This document shows, piece by piece, positions 46,367 through 54,580 of a DNA stretch of 64,000 bases. The number at the start of each line of letters is the position of its first letter. Positions within the stretch are counted from its first letter, which is position 1. The notes under the pieces are model-generated. The model worked only from the letters and a program-made list of their open reading frames with translations. It had not been told where the DNA came from and did not search any database. A program made the translations under genes and the position numbers. This DNA is from [Synechococcus] sp. NIES-970 (lineage in GTDB: Bacteria; Cyanobacteriota; Cyanobacteriia; Cyanobacteriales; MRBY01). Location of the stretch: positions 2,186,195 to 2,250,194 of the forward strand of contig AP017959.1 of the NCBI GenBank assembly GCA_002356215.1, in the 5' to 3' direction.

Positions 46367-46654
46367 ATGTCCACCGGTGTGATCGAACAACGTTCTACGT
46401 CGACTATCCGTAAACCGGCTCCCCGCTACCGTGTTTTGCTCCACAATGACGATTTCAACTCTATGGAACATGTGGTCCAGACCTTGATGCAAACGGTGGC
46501 TGGCCTGACCCAACCCCAGGCGGTCAGTATCATGATGGAAGCCCATACCAACGGCCTCGCCCTAGTGATCACCTGCGTTCAGGAACATGCAGAGTTCTAC
46601 TGCGAAACTTTAAAAATGCATGGCCTCACCAGCACTATTGAGCCCGACGAATAG
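46367..46654 (+). CDS. clpS: ATP-dependent Clp protease adaptor ClpS
   Basis: 95 residues, normal size. It binds N-end-rule substrates and delivers them to ClpC/ClpP. The signature is KPAPRYRVLLHNDDFNSMEHVV at about 17-38 (NDD and the H are the N-degron pocket), followed by TVAGLTQPQAVSIMMEAHTNGLALV. Cyanobacteria often have ClpS1 and ClpS2; this one has the classical pocket residues. A very strong ribosome-binding site AGGAGG at 46351-46356 stands ahead of the ATG at 46367. A tiny 10-codon frame starting 46283 lies upstream in the leader. Confidence 0.95.
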   Translation: MSTGVIEQRSTSTIRKPAPRYRVLLHNDDFNSMEHVVQTLMQTVAGLTQPQAVSIMMEAHTNGLALVITCVQEHAEFYCETLKMHGLTSTIEPDE

Positions 46655-46708
46655 CTGGCGATCGCTTCCCCGTAGATCAGTGCAAGCATTTTTGGTGGTA
46701 GATATCCT

Positions 46709-47557
46709 TTGAAACAATTTTGGCATCTCTGCAAAATTTCCCCAGCTCCCTTACGGCTGGGCCTTTTTTTCATCAGTCTGGCAGTTCTTTGGCTCCCCCT
46801 AGCGGCCCCGTTATACTTTATTTTCCGCGCCGATGAAAATCTGACCACTATCCTGACCATGGGGCTGCTTTTTGCCGAATTTCTGCTTTATCTTCCTTTT
46901 TGGGTCAAACGAGTCCACGGCGAGATGAAACCTTTGCGGCGGTTTGGCCTGGTTTGGCAGCCCCCGAATGCCGTTGATTTAATCATCGGCTTGGCCTATG
47001 GCTTGGGCTTCACCTGGGCACTGCTGATTTTTGAAGACCTCCTAGGGTTTATTGATCTCATCCCGCCGACCACCGCGCTCACCCGCATCGTCATCGAAGG
47101 AGCCCTCAGTGGCTTGGGGGTTGCCCTGGCGGAGGAGTTGGTTTTTCGGGGCTGGATTTATGATGAATTCGACCGGGACTATGGCCCGCAAGCCTCCCTC
47201 TGGGGGAGTGCGCTGCTCTTCGCTGCTCTCCATTTCCTGAAGCCTTTACCCGAGATGCTCCGGACTCTGCCAGTATTCCCTGGGTTGACGCTACTGGGTT
47301 TAACTTTGGTCTGGGCCAAGCGATCGCGCTCTGGACGTTTAGGCAAACCAATCGGCATCCATGGCGGGCTTGTGTGGGGCTACTACATTTTTAATGTGGG
47401 GGGATTAATTCAATACAAGGAAGGGGTATCCCCCTGGTTGACTGGCATTGATGGTAATCCCCTCGGTGGTCTATGGGGAATTTTGTTCCTCGTGGTTTTG
47501 GCTGGACTCATGGCCCGCGCCGCCCGGAAATCCCCCTCAAGAAAAAGACCCCTCTAA
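46709..47557 (+). CDS. CPBP (CAAX-type) intramembrane metalloprotease
   Basis: 282 residues from a TTG start, following the clpS stop by 54 nt. About eight membrane spans. The catalytic Glu pair is in AEELVFRGWIYDEF (EELVFR at 142-147, the EExxxR motif), the next motif has the metal His in FAALHFLKP (His175), and HGGLVWGYY forms the fourth motif. Such proteins cut membrane peptides or carry out other roles in cyanobacteria; the target is unknown. Position behind clpS suggests joint expression in protein quality control, an inference. Confidence 0.88.
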   Translation: MKQFWHLCKISPAPLRLGLFFISLAVLWLPLAAPLYFIFRADENLTTILTMGLLFAEFLLYLPFWVKRVHGEMKPLRRFGLVWQPPNAVDLIIGLAYGLGFTWALLIFEDLLGFIDLIPPTTALTRIVIEGALSGLGVALAEELVFRGWIYDEFDRDYGPQASLWGSALLFAALHFLKPLPEMLRTLPVFPGLTLLGLTLVWAKRSRSGRLGKPIGIHGGLVWGYYIFNVGGLIQYKEGVSPWLTGIDGNPLGGLWGILFLVVLAGLMARAARKSPSRKRPL

Positions 47558-47658
47558 TTCGTCTCTGGAGAGAAGAAAAGGGGGGCGCAATCAGTAAAAT
47601 TTTTTCTAGCCTAAGCAGTGAATCAGGAAGACCCCGCTTTTAGGCAGGGAAACGTCAA

Positions 47659-48603
47659 CTACTGGGCTTTGTGGCCTTTCCCGAAGAATTTTGGCGGTTC
47701 TGCTAGGGTAAAGACTTCGGTATGGGTGGCGATCGCCTCACGAATGTGCCGGAAGGTTTGCAACATTCCCAATAGGGTTAAACCATCGATAATCTTAAAG
47801 CCACCAGTGGTTTGCTCAGCCAACAGTTGATCCACGGCTTCCGGGTCGGGCCGTAGATTCAGATCGCCATCGGTGCAGATCGCAAAACCCCAGGGGGAGC
47901 CATAGCTGGAAATGGGCGTCGAGTAGGAAGAAACGTTGGCGTAAACCGCCTTAAGGGTATTCACCAGTCGCGCATGGAGCCGTAAATTCGCCGGTGCGGT
48001 GGGGCCTGCCTGAACAGCAACAATGCCACCGGGAGCGAGCACATCCTTAAGTTGCTGGAAATACTCCTTAGTAAAGAGTTTAAAGGAAGGGCCTTCCTCA
48101 ATGGGATCCGACAGGTCAGAAATGATTACATCCCACTTTTCGGTAGTGGTTTCTAAAATTTTGAAGGCGTCTTCAATGCGTAGGTCTAAACGCGGATCAT
48201 CAAAGACCCCCTGGTGCATCTCCGGGAGATACTCTTTGCAGGCTTCAACAACTTCGCCGTCGATATCCACCATCATCACTTTTTCAACGGACTGCCAGCG
48301 CAATACTTCTCGCACGGTGGCCCCTTCTCCAGCACCAAGAATTAAGACCTTTTTCGGGGCGCCGTGGGCGATCATGGCCGGGTGAACGAGGGGTTCATGG
48401 TAGAGAAATTCGTCTCCGGTACAGGATTGCCATTTGCCATCAAGCACTAGGGCTTTGCCATAGGCACCACTTTCGACGATCGCCATTTCTTGAAATTGGG
48501 TTTGTTTATAGGCCAAAATCTTGGTGATCCCGTGGCTGTAGATATCCCAGGGTGTAATGTACTCATTAATCCAATAGTCGGCTTTAACTTCACTACCTGC
48601 CAT
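47659..48603 (-). CDS. Polyamine aminopropyltransferase, ACL5 (thermospermine synthase)-like
   Basis: 314 residues. Spermidine-synthase fold with the decarboxylated-SAM site ILGAGEGATVREVLRW (about 90-105), VDIDGEVVEACKEYLPE and catalytic Asp in DLSDPIEEGPSFKLFT near 170-185. In SpeE the last motif reads D(C/A)TDPIGP; the present DLSDPIEEGP with FKLFTKEYF, and the downstream YSTPISSYGSPWG block, are closer to plant ACL5-type thermospermine synthases than to SpeE. It therefore probably transfers aminopropyl to make spermidine, thermospermine or norspermine; the exact product cannot be decided by eye. It lies behind pstB, 57 nt apart. Confidence 0.85.
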   Translation of the reverse strand: MAGSEVKADYWINEYITPWDIYSHGITKILAYKQTQFQEMAIVESGAYGKALVLDGKWQSCTGDEFLYHEPLVHPAMIAHGAPKKVLILGAGEGATVREVLRWQSVEKVMMVDIDGEVVEACKEYLPEMHQGVFDDPRLDLRIEDAFKILETTTEKWDVIISDLSDPIEEGPSFKLFTKEYFQQLKDVLAPGGIVAVQAGPTAPANLRLHARLVNTLKAVYANVSSYSTPISSYGSPWGFAICTDGDLNLRPDPEAVDQLLAEQTTGGFKIIDGLTLLGMLQTFRHIREAIATHTEVFTLAEPPKFFGKGHKAQ

Positions 48604-48659
48604 AATTTTTTTCCTGTGACAATTGACCGGATACCAGTATTGCAGACTTTTTCGATTTT

Positions 48660-49457
48660 TTAGCCAAATTGACCGCTGACATAGCTGAGGGTCAGTTCAT
48701 CGTTGGGCGTCGTAAAGATCGTTTGGGTTTCGTCCATTTCTACGAGATAACCGACGCGGCGACCACCGCTCAGGGCTTCGGCGTTAAAAAAGGCCGTGTA
48801 GTCGGATACGCGAGAAGCCTGTTGCATGTTGTGGGTGACGATCACAATGGTGTAATTCTGCTTGAGATCCATCATCAACTCCTCAATCTTGAGGGTGGCG
48901 ATCGGATCTAGGGCGGAACAGGGTTCGTCCATCAAAATGACATCGGGCTTGAGGGCGATCGCCCGGGCGATACAGAGGCGCTGCTGTTGCCCTCCTGACA
49001 GAGACATCCCACTTTTATTAAGCTTATCTTTTACTTCATCCCAGAGCGCTGCTTGACGCAGGGCAGTTTCGACCACTTCATCGAGGTCAGCCTTCGGGTA
49101 ATTTGTCCGCACCGCAAAGGCAATATTGTCATAGATTGTCTTCGGGAAAGGGTTGGGCTGCTGAAACACCATGCCGATTTTTCGCCGCACCGCCACTGGT
49201 TCAATTGTTGCACCATGGAGATCAACCCCCCGATAATGTAATTTCCCCGTTACCTTAGCACCGCGAATGAGATCATTGGTGCGGTTGAAACAACGGAGTA
49301 GGGTACTTTTGCCACAACCCGAAGGCCCGATAAAGGCAGTGATTTTATTGGCCGGGACATCAAGGGTGACATCCCGCAACGCGACGGTGTTGTTGTAATA
49401 AACCGAGAGATTATTGACTTCAAAAACAGGTTGAGTCTTTACGAGGGTGTCAATCAT
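48660..49457 (-). CDS. pstB: Phosphate ABC transporter ATPase PstB
   Basis: 265 residues from the ATG at 49455-49457 ([14 protein letters not shown]; a longer in-frame reading adds 15 residues and looks unneeded). Walker [10 protein letters not shown] near 45, Q-loop [12 protein letters not shown], signature [11 protein letters not shown] near 158, Walker [14 protein letters not shown] near 178. Provides the energy for PstSAC high-affinity phosphate import. Last gene of pstSCAB; phoU is not present. 107 nt separate it from pstA, containing one HIP1 site. Confidence 0.96.
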   Translation of the reverse strand: MIDTLVKTQPVFEVNNLSVYYNNTVALRDVTLDVPANKITAFIGPSGCGKSTLLRCFNRTNDLIRGAKVTGKLHYRGVDLHGATIEPVAVRRKIGMVFQQPNPFPKTIYDNIAFAVRTNYPKADLDEVVETALRQAALWDEVKDKLNKSGMSLSGGQQQRLCIARAIALKPDVILMDEPCSALDPIATLKIEELMMDLKQNYTIVIVTHNMQQASRVSDYTAFFNAEALSGGRRVGYLVEMDETQTIFTTPNDELTLSYVSGQFG

Positions 49458-49563
49458 GATGGTGAGTGTTGTAGTAACGGGGCTAGAAGGGATAAGTTCC
49501 AAGGAAGATTTTTAGTGTTTCTGTCGCTTGGCGATCGCCACCAAATATTTAGCCAAGGAAAAA

Positions 49564-50466
49564 CTAAACAACTTTTTGCCGACTAAAGAAACGCGCCGCA
49601 ATACTAAAAATCAACACAATAAAGACCAACATCATCGCCGCTGCCCAAGCCAAATCCTGGGAAGCCTTGTAGGGAATGATCGAGAAAAAATAAATTAAAA
49701 CCGGTAAGGTTGCTACGGGCTGAAACAGATCATTAGACCAGAAATTATTATTAAAAGCCGTAAACAATAGCGGCGCTGCCTCTCCTGCTGCGCGCCCCAA
49801 AGCCAAAACAATCCCCGTGGTTAAAGCAGGCATTGCCGTAGGGATGACAATTTGTGTAATCGTCTGAAAGCGAGTCGCCCCAATCCCAATTGAAGCCTGG
49901 CGCATTTCACTGGGCACGAGCAATAAAGCTTCCTCAGCAGCCCGGACGATGATGGGTAACATCAACACCCCAGTCGCAACTCCCCCCGAAAACGCAGAGA
50001 AGCTCCGCATCGGCAACACAACAATGGAGTAGGCAAATAGGCCACAGAGAATCGCGGGCACCCCGGTGAGGACGTTACAGGAAAATTTCACAATTTGGGC
50101 GATCTTCGTCCCTTTCCCAAATTCTGCTAGGTAAATCGCTGCCAGCACCCCAAAAGGCACGGCAATCACCGTCGCCACACTCAGGGTCATCAAGGTGCCA
50201 ATGATCGCATGACCAAATCCCCCTTCAGTGAGCCCTGGCGGTGGTGGGAGCTCTGTGAAAACGGTCGGAAATTTGAGTTGGTTGATCCCCTTTTTTGAGA
50301 CGCTGTAAACCACTGCGGCTAAAGGAATCAATACCGAGGCGGTAAAGGCAATCACCAAACCAGTCAGAAGGACGGACAGAGCCCGACGGTAGAGGGGAAT
50401 TGCACTCTTTGAGAGGTCTGACTCTTGGAGAAATACCGGAGCTGAATGGTTATCGAAAGTATCCAT
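49564..50466 (-). CDS. pstA: Phosphate ABC transporter permease PstA
   Basis: 300 residues, six membrane spans with the characteristic N-terminal span LSVLLTGLVIAFTASVLIPLAAVV, and the ABC EAA loop near 205-225 (RQASIGIGATRFQTITQIVIPTA). Pairs with PstC to form the channel for phosphate. The family PstA element RAAGEAAPLLFTAFNNN is present. Gene order pstS-pstC-pstA-pstB on the minus strand, with small gaps (24 nt to pstC). Confidence 0.95.
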   Translation of the reverse strand: MDTFDNHSAPVFLQESDLSKSAIPLYRRALSVLLTGLVIAFTASVLIPLAAVVYSVSKKGINQLKFPTVFTELPPPPGLTEGGFGHAIIGTLMTLSVATVIAVPFGVLAAIYLAEFGKGTKIAQIVKFSCNVLTGVPAILCGLFAYSIVVLPMRSFSAFSGGVATGVLMLPIIVRAAEEALLLVPSEMRQASIGIGATRFQTITQIVIPTAMPALTTGIVLALGRAAGEAAPLLFTAFNNNFWSNDLFQPVATLPVLIYFFSIIPYKASQDLAWAAAMMLVFIVLIFSIAARFFSRQKVV

Positions 50467-50490
50467 GATGGTAATTAGAAGTAAATCAAC

Positions 50491-51462
50491 CTAGCGTTCA
50501 ACGTTTTGGAAACGACGAATAATCAGTTCTGCAAAGATGTTCACCACCAAAGAAAGAACCATCAGCACGAGCCCAGCGTACATCAGTGCCGAGACCTGGA
50601 GACGGCCTGCTTCTCCGAACTGGGAGGCGATCAATGCTGTAATCGTTGATCCTGGCTGCAAAATCGAGATATCAATCCGGTTGGCGTTACCCACTAGCAT
50701 TGCGGCCACCATGGTTTCGCCCATGGCCCGACCAAGGGCAAGCATCACAGAACTAACAATCCCCGATAGACCAGCGGGAATCAATACCCTCAGAATAGTT
50801 TCCCAACGGGTCATTCCCAAGGCTAGGGCGCCATTGCGGAGATAGGGAGGAAGCACTTCAAAGGTACTGCGGGTAATGGAAATGATGATCGGCACAATCA
50901 TCACTGCGAGCACCAGACCCACGATCATCAGGTTGTTTCCCCTCGGGGAACTGCCCCCAAAAAAGGGAATCCAGCCAAGATATTGATTTAAAAACTGGAA
51001 GAAGGGACGGAGGAAAGGTACAAGGACAAAAATCCCCCAAATCCCTAAGACCACACTGGGAATCGCCACAATCAGCTCAATGGCAAAGGCAATGGGGGTG
51101 GTGATGTAGCGGGGCACAAAATCTTCAGTCAGGAAGATAGCCACCCCAACTCCGACGGGAACAGCAATGATGAGGGCGATCGCCGAAGTGATCAAAGTGC
51201 CATAAATCTGGGGGAGGACACCATAGACGTCTTCAATGGGGTTCCAAGTGCTATTAAACAAAAAACCAAGGCCAAACAATTGTATTGCTTGGGTACTGGA
51301 TGCTCCGGTTTGAAGAATTACCCAGAACAATACCGAACCTGCGGCAATGGCCAAAGTGAGAGTTAGGCCCCAAAACCCGATGTCGATTACCCGGGCTGGG
51401 GTCGTTTTTTTGTCTAGACTTGGACTGCGCTGAAATCCAGAAGTCTCTTTAGCGATCGCCAT
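50491..51462 (-). CDS. pstC: Phosphate ABC transporter permease PstC
   Basis: 323 residues, six to seven membrane spans, with the EAA-type loop ALGMTRWETILRVLIPAGLSGI near 220 and GRAMGETMVAAMLVGNANR close to the C-terminus, both typical of PstC. It heterodimerises with PstA. Upstream of it lies a 102-nt gap after pstS that contains a GC-rich hairpin, suggesting different levels for pstS and the rest of the operon. Confidence 0.95.
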   Translation of the reverse strand: MAIAKETSGFQRSPSLDKKTTPARVIDIGFWGLTLTLAIAAGSVLFWVILQTGASSTQAIQLFGLGFLFNSTWNPIEDVYGVLPQIYGTLITSAIALIIAVPVGVGVAIFLTEDFVPRYITTPIAFAIELIVAIPSVVLGIWGIFVLVPFLRPFFQFLNQYLGWIPFFGGSSPRGNNLMIVGLVLAVMIVPIIISITRSTFEVLPPYLRNGALALGMTRWETILRVLIPAGLSGIVSSVMLALGRAMGETMVAAMLVGNANRIDISILQPGSTITALIASQFGEAGRLQVSALMYAGLVLMVLSLVVNIFAELIIRRFQNVER

Positions 51463-51514
51463 AACTTTTTAAAAAATCAAGTATTGCATCAGTTTAGGTC
51501 TATAGATCCACGTA

Positions 51515-51543
51515 GAGGGCGATTAGGTCAAGCCGTCGCCCTC
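51515..51543 (-). other. Hairpin in the pstS-pstC intergenic space
   Basis: GAGGGCGA at 51515-51522 pairs perfectly with TCGCCCTC at 51536-51543 around a 13-nt loop, 22 nt past the pstS stop. On the minus strand there is no T run after it, so it is not a classical terminator; such hairpins often guard the 3' end of the first cistron's mRNA and give more binding protein than permease. Partial attenuation is the alternative. Confidence 0.6.
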
Positions 51544-51564
51544 CGTATCACTATGTTTCTGCGG

Positions 51565-52677
51565 TTAGCTAGGGTTAGTCGTTACACTATCCAAAGCTTC
51601 TTGGATTCGTTCAACCAAAGAATCAGGCATAGGAACATAATATAGTTCTTCGGTGATTGCTCGACCATCAGGCCCTAGAGTCCACTCGATAGTACTCTTG
51701 AGCGCTTCCCACTTCGCTGCATCAGGATAGTTGCGATAAACCATGGCCCATGTCAAACCAACAATTGGGTAAGCATCAGGGTTCTGAGGATCGGGAACGA
51801 GGAGCTCGAAATCTTCAGGAATTTCTTCCCCTTCAAAGGCGAGAGCAGCATTGGCTGGGAGGGGATCCGGATAGTTTCCGGCCGCGTTTTCGATGCGCGC
51901 TACAGGAATATCATTTAATTCAGCGAAGGCATAAGAAATATAACCGATCGCCCCTTCATTTTGCTGAATCCCAGCAGCAACCCCTTCATTCCCTTGACCA
52001 CCGATCCCGACGGGCCATTCTACAGTTGTACCAGTGCCAGCCGTCCATTGGTCACAAACAGTCTGAATATGGTTCGTAAAGACAAATGTCGTGCCGGAAC
52101 CATCGGAGCGGTGAACCCAAGTGATGGGTAGGTCGGGCAGCTCTACACCATCATTATCAGCGGCGATCGCTGCATCGTTCCAGTTGGTGATGTCACCATT
52201 GACGATACCGCAATAGGTTTCCCGAGAAAATCTCAGCTCCGCATCTACACCGGGGAGGTTGTAGGCAAAAATTACATAGCCCCCAACCACAGGTATTTGA
52301 AGGGGCTCTGTGCCAGGATAAGCCGCTCTAAAAGAAGCCATCCGGTCTTCAGATTCAGTGATGGGCGCTTCACTGGCCCCAAAGTCAACTGTACCGTTGA
52401 TGTACTGCTCTAGACCTGCACCACTACCAACAGACTGATAGCTAACCTGCACATTGGAATCAACCTCACGATTGTATGTGTCGAACCAACGCTGAAACAG
52501 AGGGGCGGGAAAACTCGCACCAGCACCACTGATAGAGATTGTGCTCCCACTACCAGAAGTTACAGGAGCGTCATCATCACCAACGGTTCCTGTTCCACCA
52601 CAAGCCGAAATACTCAGGGAGAGAAGTGCTGCAGTTGCAAGGGTTTTACGACGGGAGAAAAATTTCAACGGTACCAT
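51565..52677 (-). CDS. pstS: Phosphate-binding lipoprotein PstS
   Basis: 370 residues. Lipoprotein signal with lipobox ISAC (Cys about 26) after RRKTLATAALLSLS. Phosphate-binding residues are seen in ISGAGASFPAPLFQRW (about 49-64), SVGSGAGLEQYINGTVDFGASEAPIT, and HRSDGSGTTFVFTNHI near 190. It catches phosphate in the periplasm for PstCAB. Length and motifs fit cyanobacterial PstS. First gene of the operon, with an 11-bp-spaced repeat (PHO box) about 80-113 nt upstream of its ATG, so induction by phosphate starvation via SphS-SphR is inferred. Confidence 0.96.
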   Translation of the reverse strand: MVPLKFFSRRKTLATAALLSLSISACGGTGTVGDDDAPVTSGSGSTISISGAGASFPAPLFQRWFDTYNREVDSNVQVSYQSVGSGAGLEQYINGTVDFGASEAPITESEDRMASFRAAYPGTEPLQIPVVGGYVIFAYNLPGVDAELRFSRETYCGIVNGDITNWNDAAIAADNDGVELPDLPITWVHRSDGSGTTFVFTNHIQTVCDQWTAGTGTTVEWPVGIGGQGNEGVAAGIQQNEGAIGYISYAFAELNDIPVARIENAAGNYPDPLPANAALAFEGEEIPEDFELLVPDPQNPDAYPIVGLTWAMVYRNYPDAAKWEALKSTIEWTLGPDGRAITEELYYVPMPDSLVERIQEALDSVTTNPS

Positions 52678-52757
52678 TTTGCCTCAAGAAAAAAAGTTTC
52701 TGAAAATCCTGAAAACGATATTTGTGCGTGATTGCAATGTTTTCCAGACGGGTGAAT

Positions 52758-52790
52758 ACTAAAACCGCAAGGTTAACGCGGGTTTAACGC
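52758..52790 (-). promoter_or_regulatory. PHO box-like triple repeat upstream of pstS
   Basis: On the minus strand three direct repeats follow with exact 11-bp spacing: GCGTTAAACCC, GCGTTAACCTT and GCGGTTTTAGT. The first two match the cyanobacterial SphR/PhoB pattern of TTAACC-type octamers with three-base spacers; the third is weaker. The box ends about 80 nt before the pstS ATG, so its site fits a promoter with a long untranslated leader. It is the strongest regulatory signal in the window. Confidence 0.75.
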
Positions 52791-52927
52791 AACATTGAGA
52801 AGGCATTATTTTTCTTCTAAGTTCAAAGCTTGTGGCCTCTTTAAAACTGTCGATCGCCAAAAGAAAAATAAAGATGAATACATTTAGAAATAGAGCTTTC
52901 AAAGTAATGTACTCTTGCGGTTTTAGT
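52758..52927. repeat. 170-nt segment bounded by 13-bp perfect inverted repeats
   Basis: ACTAAAACCGCAA at 52758-52770 is the exact reverse complement of TTGCGGTTTTAGT at 52915-52927, 144 nt apart. The left arm overlaps the third repeat of the PHO-box array. The interior is AT-rich and holds no convincing gene. It may be a tiny transposon remnant (MITE-like) or paired regulator sites facing opposite genes; no target-site duplication is obvious at its edges. Confidence 0.6.
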
Positions 52928-53025
52928 CTGGTTTCTGAAACGAGCAAAATCAGACTTTAATTCATTATTCCTAAGGATTTAATCTCTGTTGTCTCCAGGG
53001 TCAAGCACTTTTTTCAATGTTTGCT

Positions 53026-53136
53026 TTACAGTTCTTTTTCTTCAGGCATTAAAACAGTCCGTAGTGCCCACAGCAGTAAAAAGGCCATTACATCAGCCGT
53101 GATTAAAAAAGCGATCCAGTTTTGATCTATACCCAT
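53026..53136 (-). CDS. Small single-span membrane protein, 36 residues, unknown
   Basis: A short frame ATG (53134-53136) to TAA (53026-53028) codes 36 residues: six polar residues beginning MGIDQN, a membrane stretch at about 7-29 (WIAFLITADVMAFLLLWAL), then RTVLMPEEKEL. The design, a short acidic or polar end and a single helix, is like the small subunits of photosystems and NDH-1 in cyanobacteria, but I cannot match it to a known one. No clear Shine-Dalgarno is present; a TATGAT box lies some 50 nt upstream of the ATG on its strand. It stands alone between DUF2993 and the pst leader. Confidence 0.5.
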   Translation of the reverse strand: MGIDQNWIAFLITADVMAFLLLWALRTVLMPEEKEL

Positions 53137-53254
53137 TATGATACCCGGGCGAACATTGATTATTTACTATCAAATCAAAAGCTATCATAATCTTTTTGCT
53201 ATACCTCAGCCAGAAAAAGACTTTTAAATCCTTGGGTGGAGAGATTAGATTTTT

Positions 53255-54067
53255 TTATGATGCAGGCTCTGGAGGCGTAAAGCGAATAAACATCGCTCCC
53301 TGGAGTTCTTGGCTATCAGCATCAAGTTGTAGAAAACGAGCCGTCAAACCACGATTCTGAAAAATGCGCAAGTTGAAGCGCTGGCTGAACGCCTGGGCAA
53401 AGCCACTGAGGAGGGGCGGCGGTAGAGGCTGGTCGTCGATGCTGCCTTCAAGGTCCTGCCATTGAAACTGGCTCCCAGAGGCAAGCCCTAGGGTGAAGGC
53501 AAGGCGGAGGGTCGATTGCTCAGTTTCCCCGGTGGCTGCATCAATGCGGGAAATGTCGCCCATAAACTGAAAACGGTTATTTCCTAGGAAATCGAGGGTC
53601 GCAGTTTCGAGCTGGAAACGTTCGGGTCTAGTGCTCCCTGGGGCGGTGAGTAGGCGGTTAATCACCGGTTGTAGCAATGTTTTCACCCGGGGCGATCGCA
53701 AGGCTTCATTCACATCTGCTTCTGTGAGCACAAAGCGCATTCCAGTTTGTAGGGGTTCTCGAAGTACATTAGGGCCAGGCTGACCGCTGCGGAGTTGTGC
53801 TAGATCTAAGTTCAAGGCATCGGTTTCTAGTTCAAGCACTGCCAAGCGTAGGCCGGGAACCAATTCAACGCCCCGACTGGCAATCTGGACTCGGTCAATT
53901 TTGCCGCCGATAAACTGATGACTGGGGATATTATCGACGCGCACCTCAAAACTTTCTGCATCCTGGAGCCGTTGGCTGATTTGTCTACCGCTCACCTGCT
54001 CTAAGATGAAACTGAACGGCGAAAGGCCTACCAACAGACCAGACATCAAGAGGGCAAGAAATTCCAT
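53255..54067 (-). CDS. DUF2993 (LmeA-like) protein, membrane anchored
   Basis: 270 residues. A weak N-terminal hydrophobic stretch (about 1-20) precedes a beta-rich domain of the DUF2993 kind: GRQISQRLQDAESFEVRVDNIPSHQFIGGKIDRVQI (in pieces, about 28-62), and RFNLRIFQNRGLTARFLQLDADSQELQGAMFI near the end. Members in actinobacteria (LmeA) bind lipids in the periplasm; cyanobacterial ones are uncharacterised. The name describes only the family. Same strand as tsaE, 44 nt downstream. Confidence 0.8.
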   Translation of the reverse strand: MEFLALLMSGLLVGLSPFSFILEQVSGRQISQRLQDAESFEVRVDNIPSHQFIGGKIDRVQIASRGVELVPGLRLAVLELETDALNLDLAQLRSGQPGPNVLREPLQTGMRFVLTEADVNEALRSPRVKTLLQPVINRLLTAPGSTRPERFQLETATLDFLGNNRFQFMGDISRIDAATGETEQSTLRLAFTLGLASGSQFQWQDLEGSIDDQPLPPPLLSGFAQAFSQRFNLRIFQNRGLTARFLQLDADSQELQGAMFIRFTPPEPAS

Positions 54068-54111
54068 GGTGTTTCCCCAGTAGTGGTTTGTCCTTCAAAT
54101 TTATCGAAAAA

Positions 54112-54567
54112 TCAGCCAAAGATAGGGTCGAGTTCTAGATTGACCGCTGATATGATTGCCTGCCGTTGATCATCATTTGTATGGCACAGAGCAATTTGAA
54201 AATAGCGTTCAGGTAGGTAAGGGAGCCGCTCAGACCATTCAATCACCGTGAGTCCGGGGGGATAATCTTCCCCTTCCCAATAGGTTTCGGGGTAGAGACT
54301 ATTCACTTGTTCCGGTTCCAGGCGGTACAGATCCAGGTGATAGAGGGGAATCCGTCCAGTATGGTACTCATTCACCAGGGTGAAAGTGGGGCTGGCGATC
54401 GCCTCGCTGATCCCTAGGCCTAGACCGATGCCCTGGGTGAGGGTGGTTTTCCCCGCGCCGAGATCTCCTTTGAGCAAAATCACGGTATTTTCCGGCAGAC
54501 TTTCCCCCAGCTTTATGCCCAACGCCTGGGTTGCCGCCGCATTTTCTAACAGCATGATCTCTGCCAT
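54112..54567 (-). CDS. tsaE: tRNA threonylcarbamoyladenosine biosynthesis ATPase TsaE
   Basis: 151 residues, family size. Walker A LLKGDLGAGKTTLTQGIG near 32-48, then ASPTFTLVNEY near 60 and HLDLYRLE near 77 with the Walker B-type Asp. TsaE is the ATPase needed by TsaB-TsaD to make t6A at position 37 of ANN-decoding tRNAs. All motifs are present. It is 13 nt after the DUF3181-type gene and in the same direction as DUF2993. Confidence 0.95.
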   Translation of the reverse strand: MAEIMLLENAAATQALGIKLGESLPENTVILLKGDLGAGKTTLTQGIGLGLGISEAIASPTFTLVNEYHTGRIPLYHLDLYRLEPEQVNSLYPETYWEGEDYPPGLTVIEWSERLPYLPERYFQIALCHTNDDQRQAIISAVNLELDPIFG

Positions 54568-54580
54568 CGCTCGCCCCGCT

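Noticed and set aside
52759-52947. 62-codon minus-strand frame in the pst leader
   Set aside because: It coincides with the PHO repeats and the inverted-repeat block; no ribosome site and unlikely composition.
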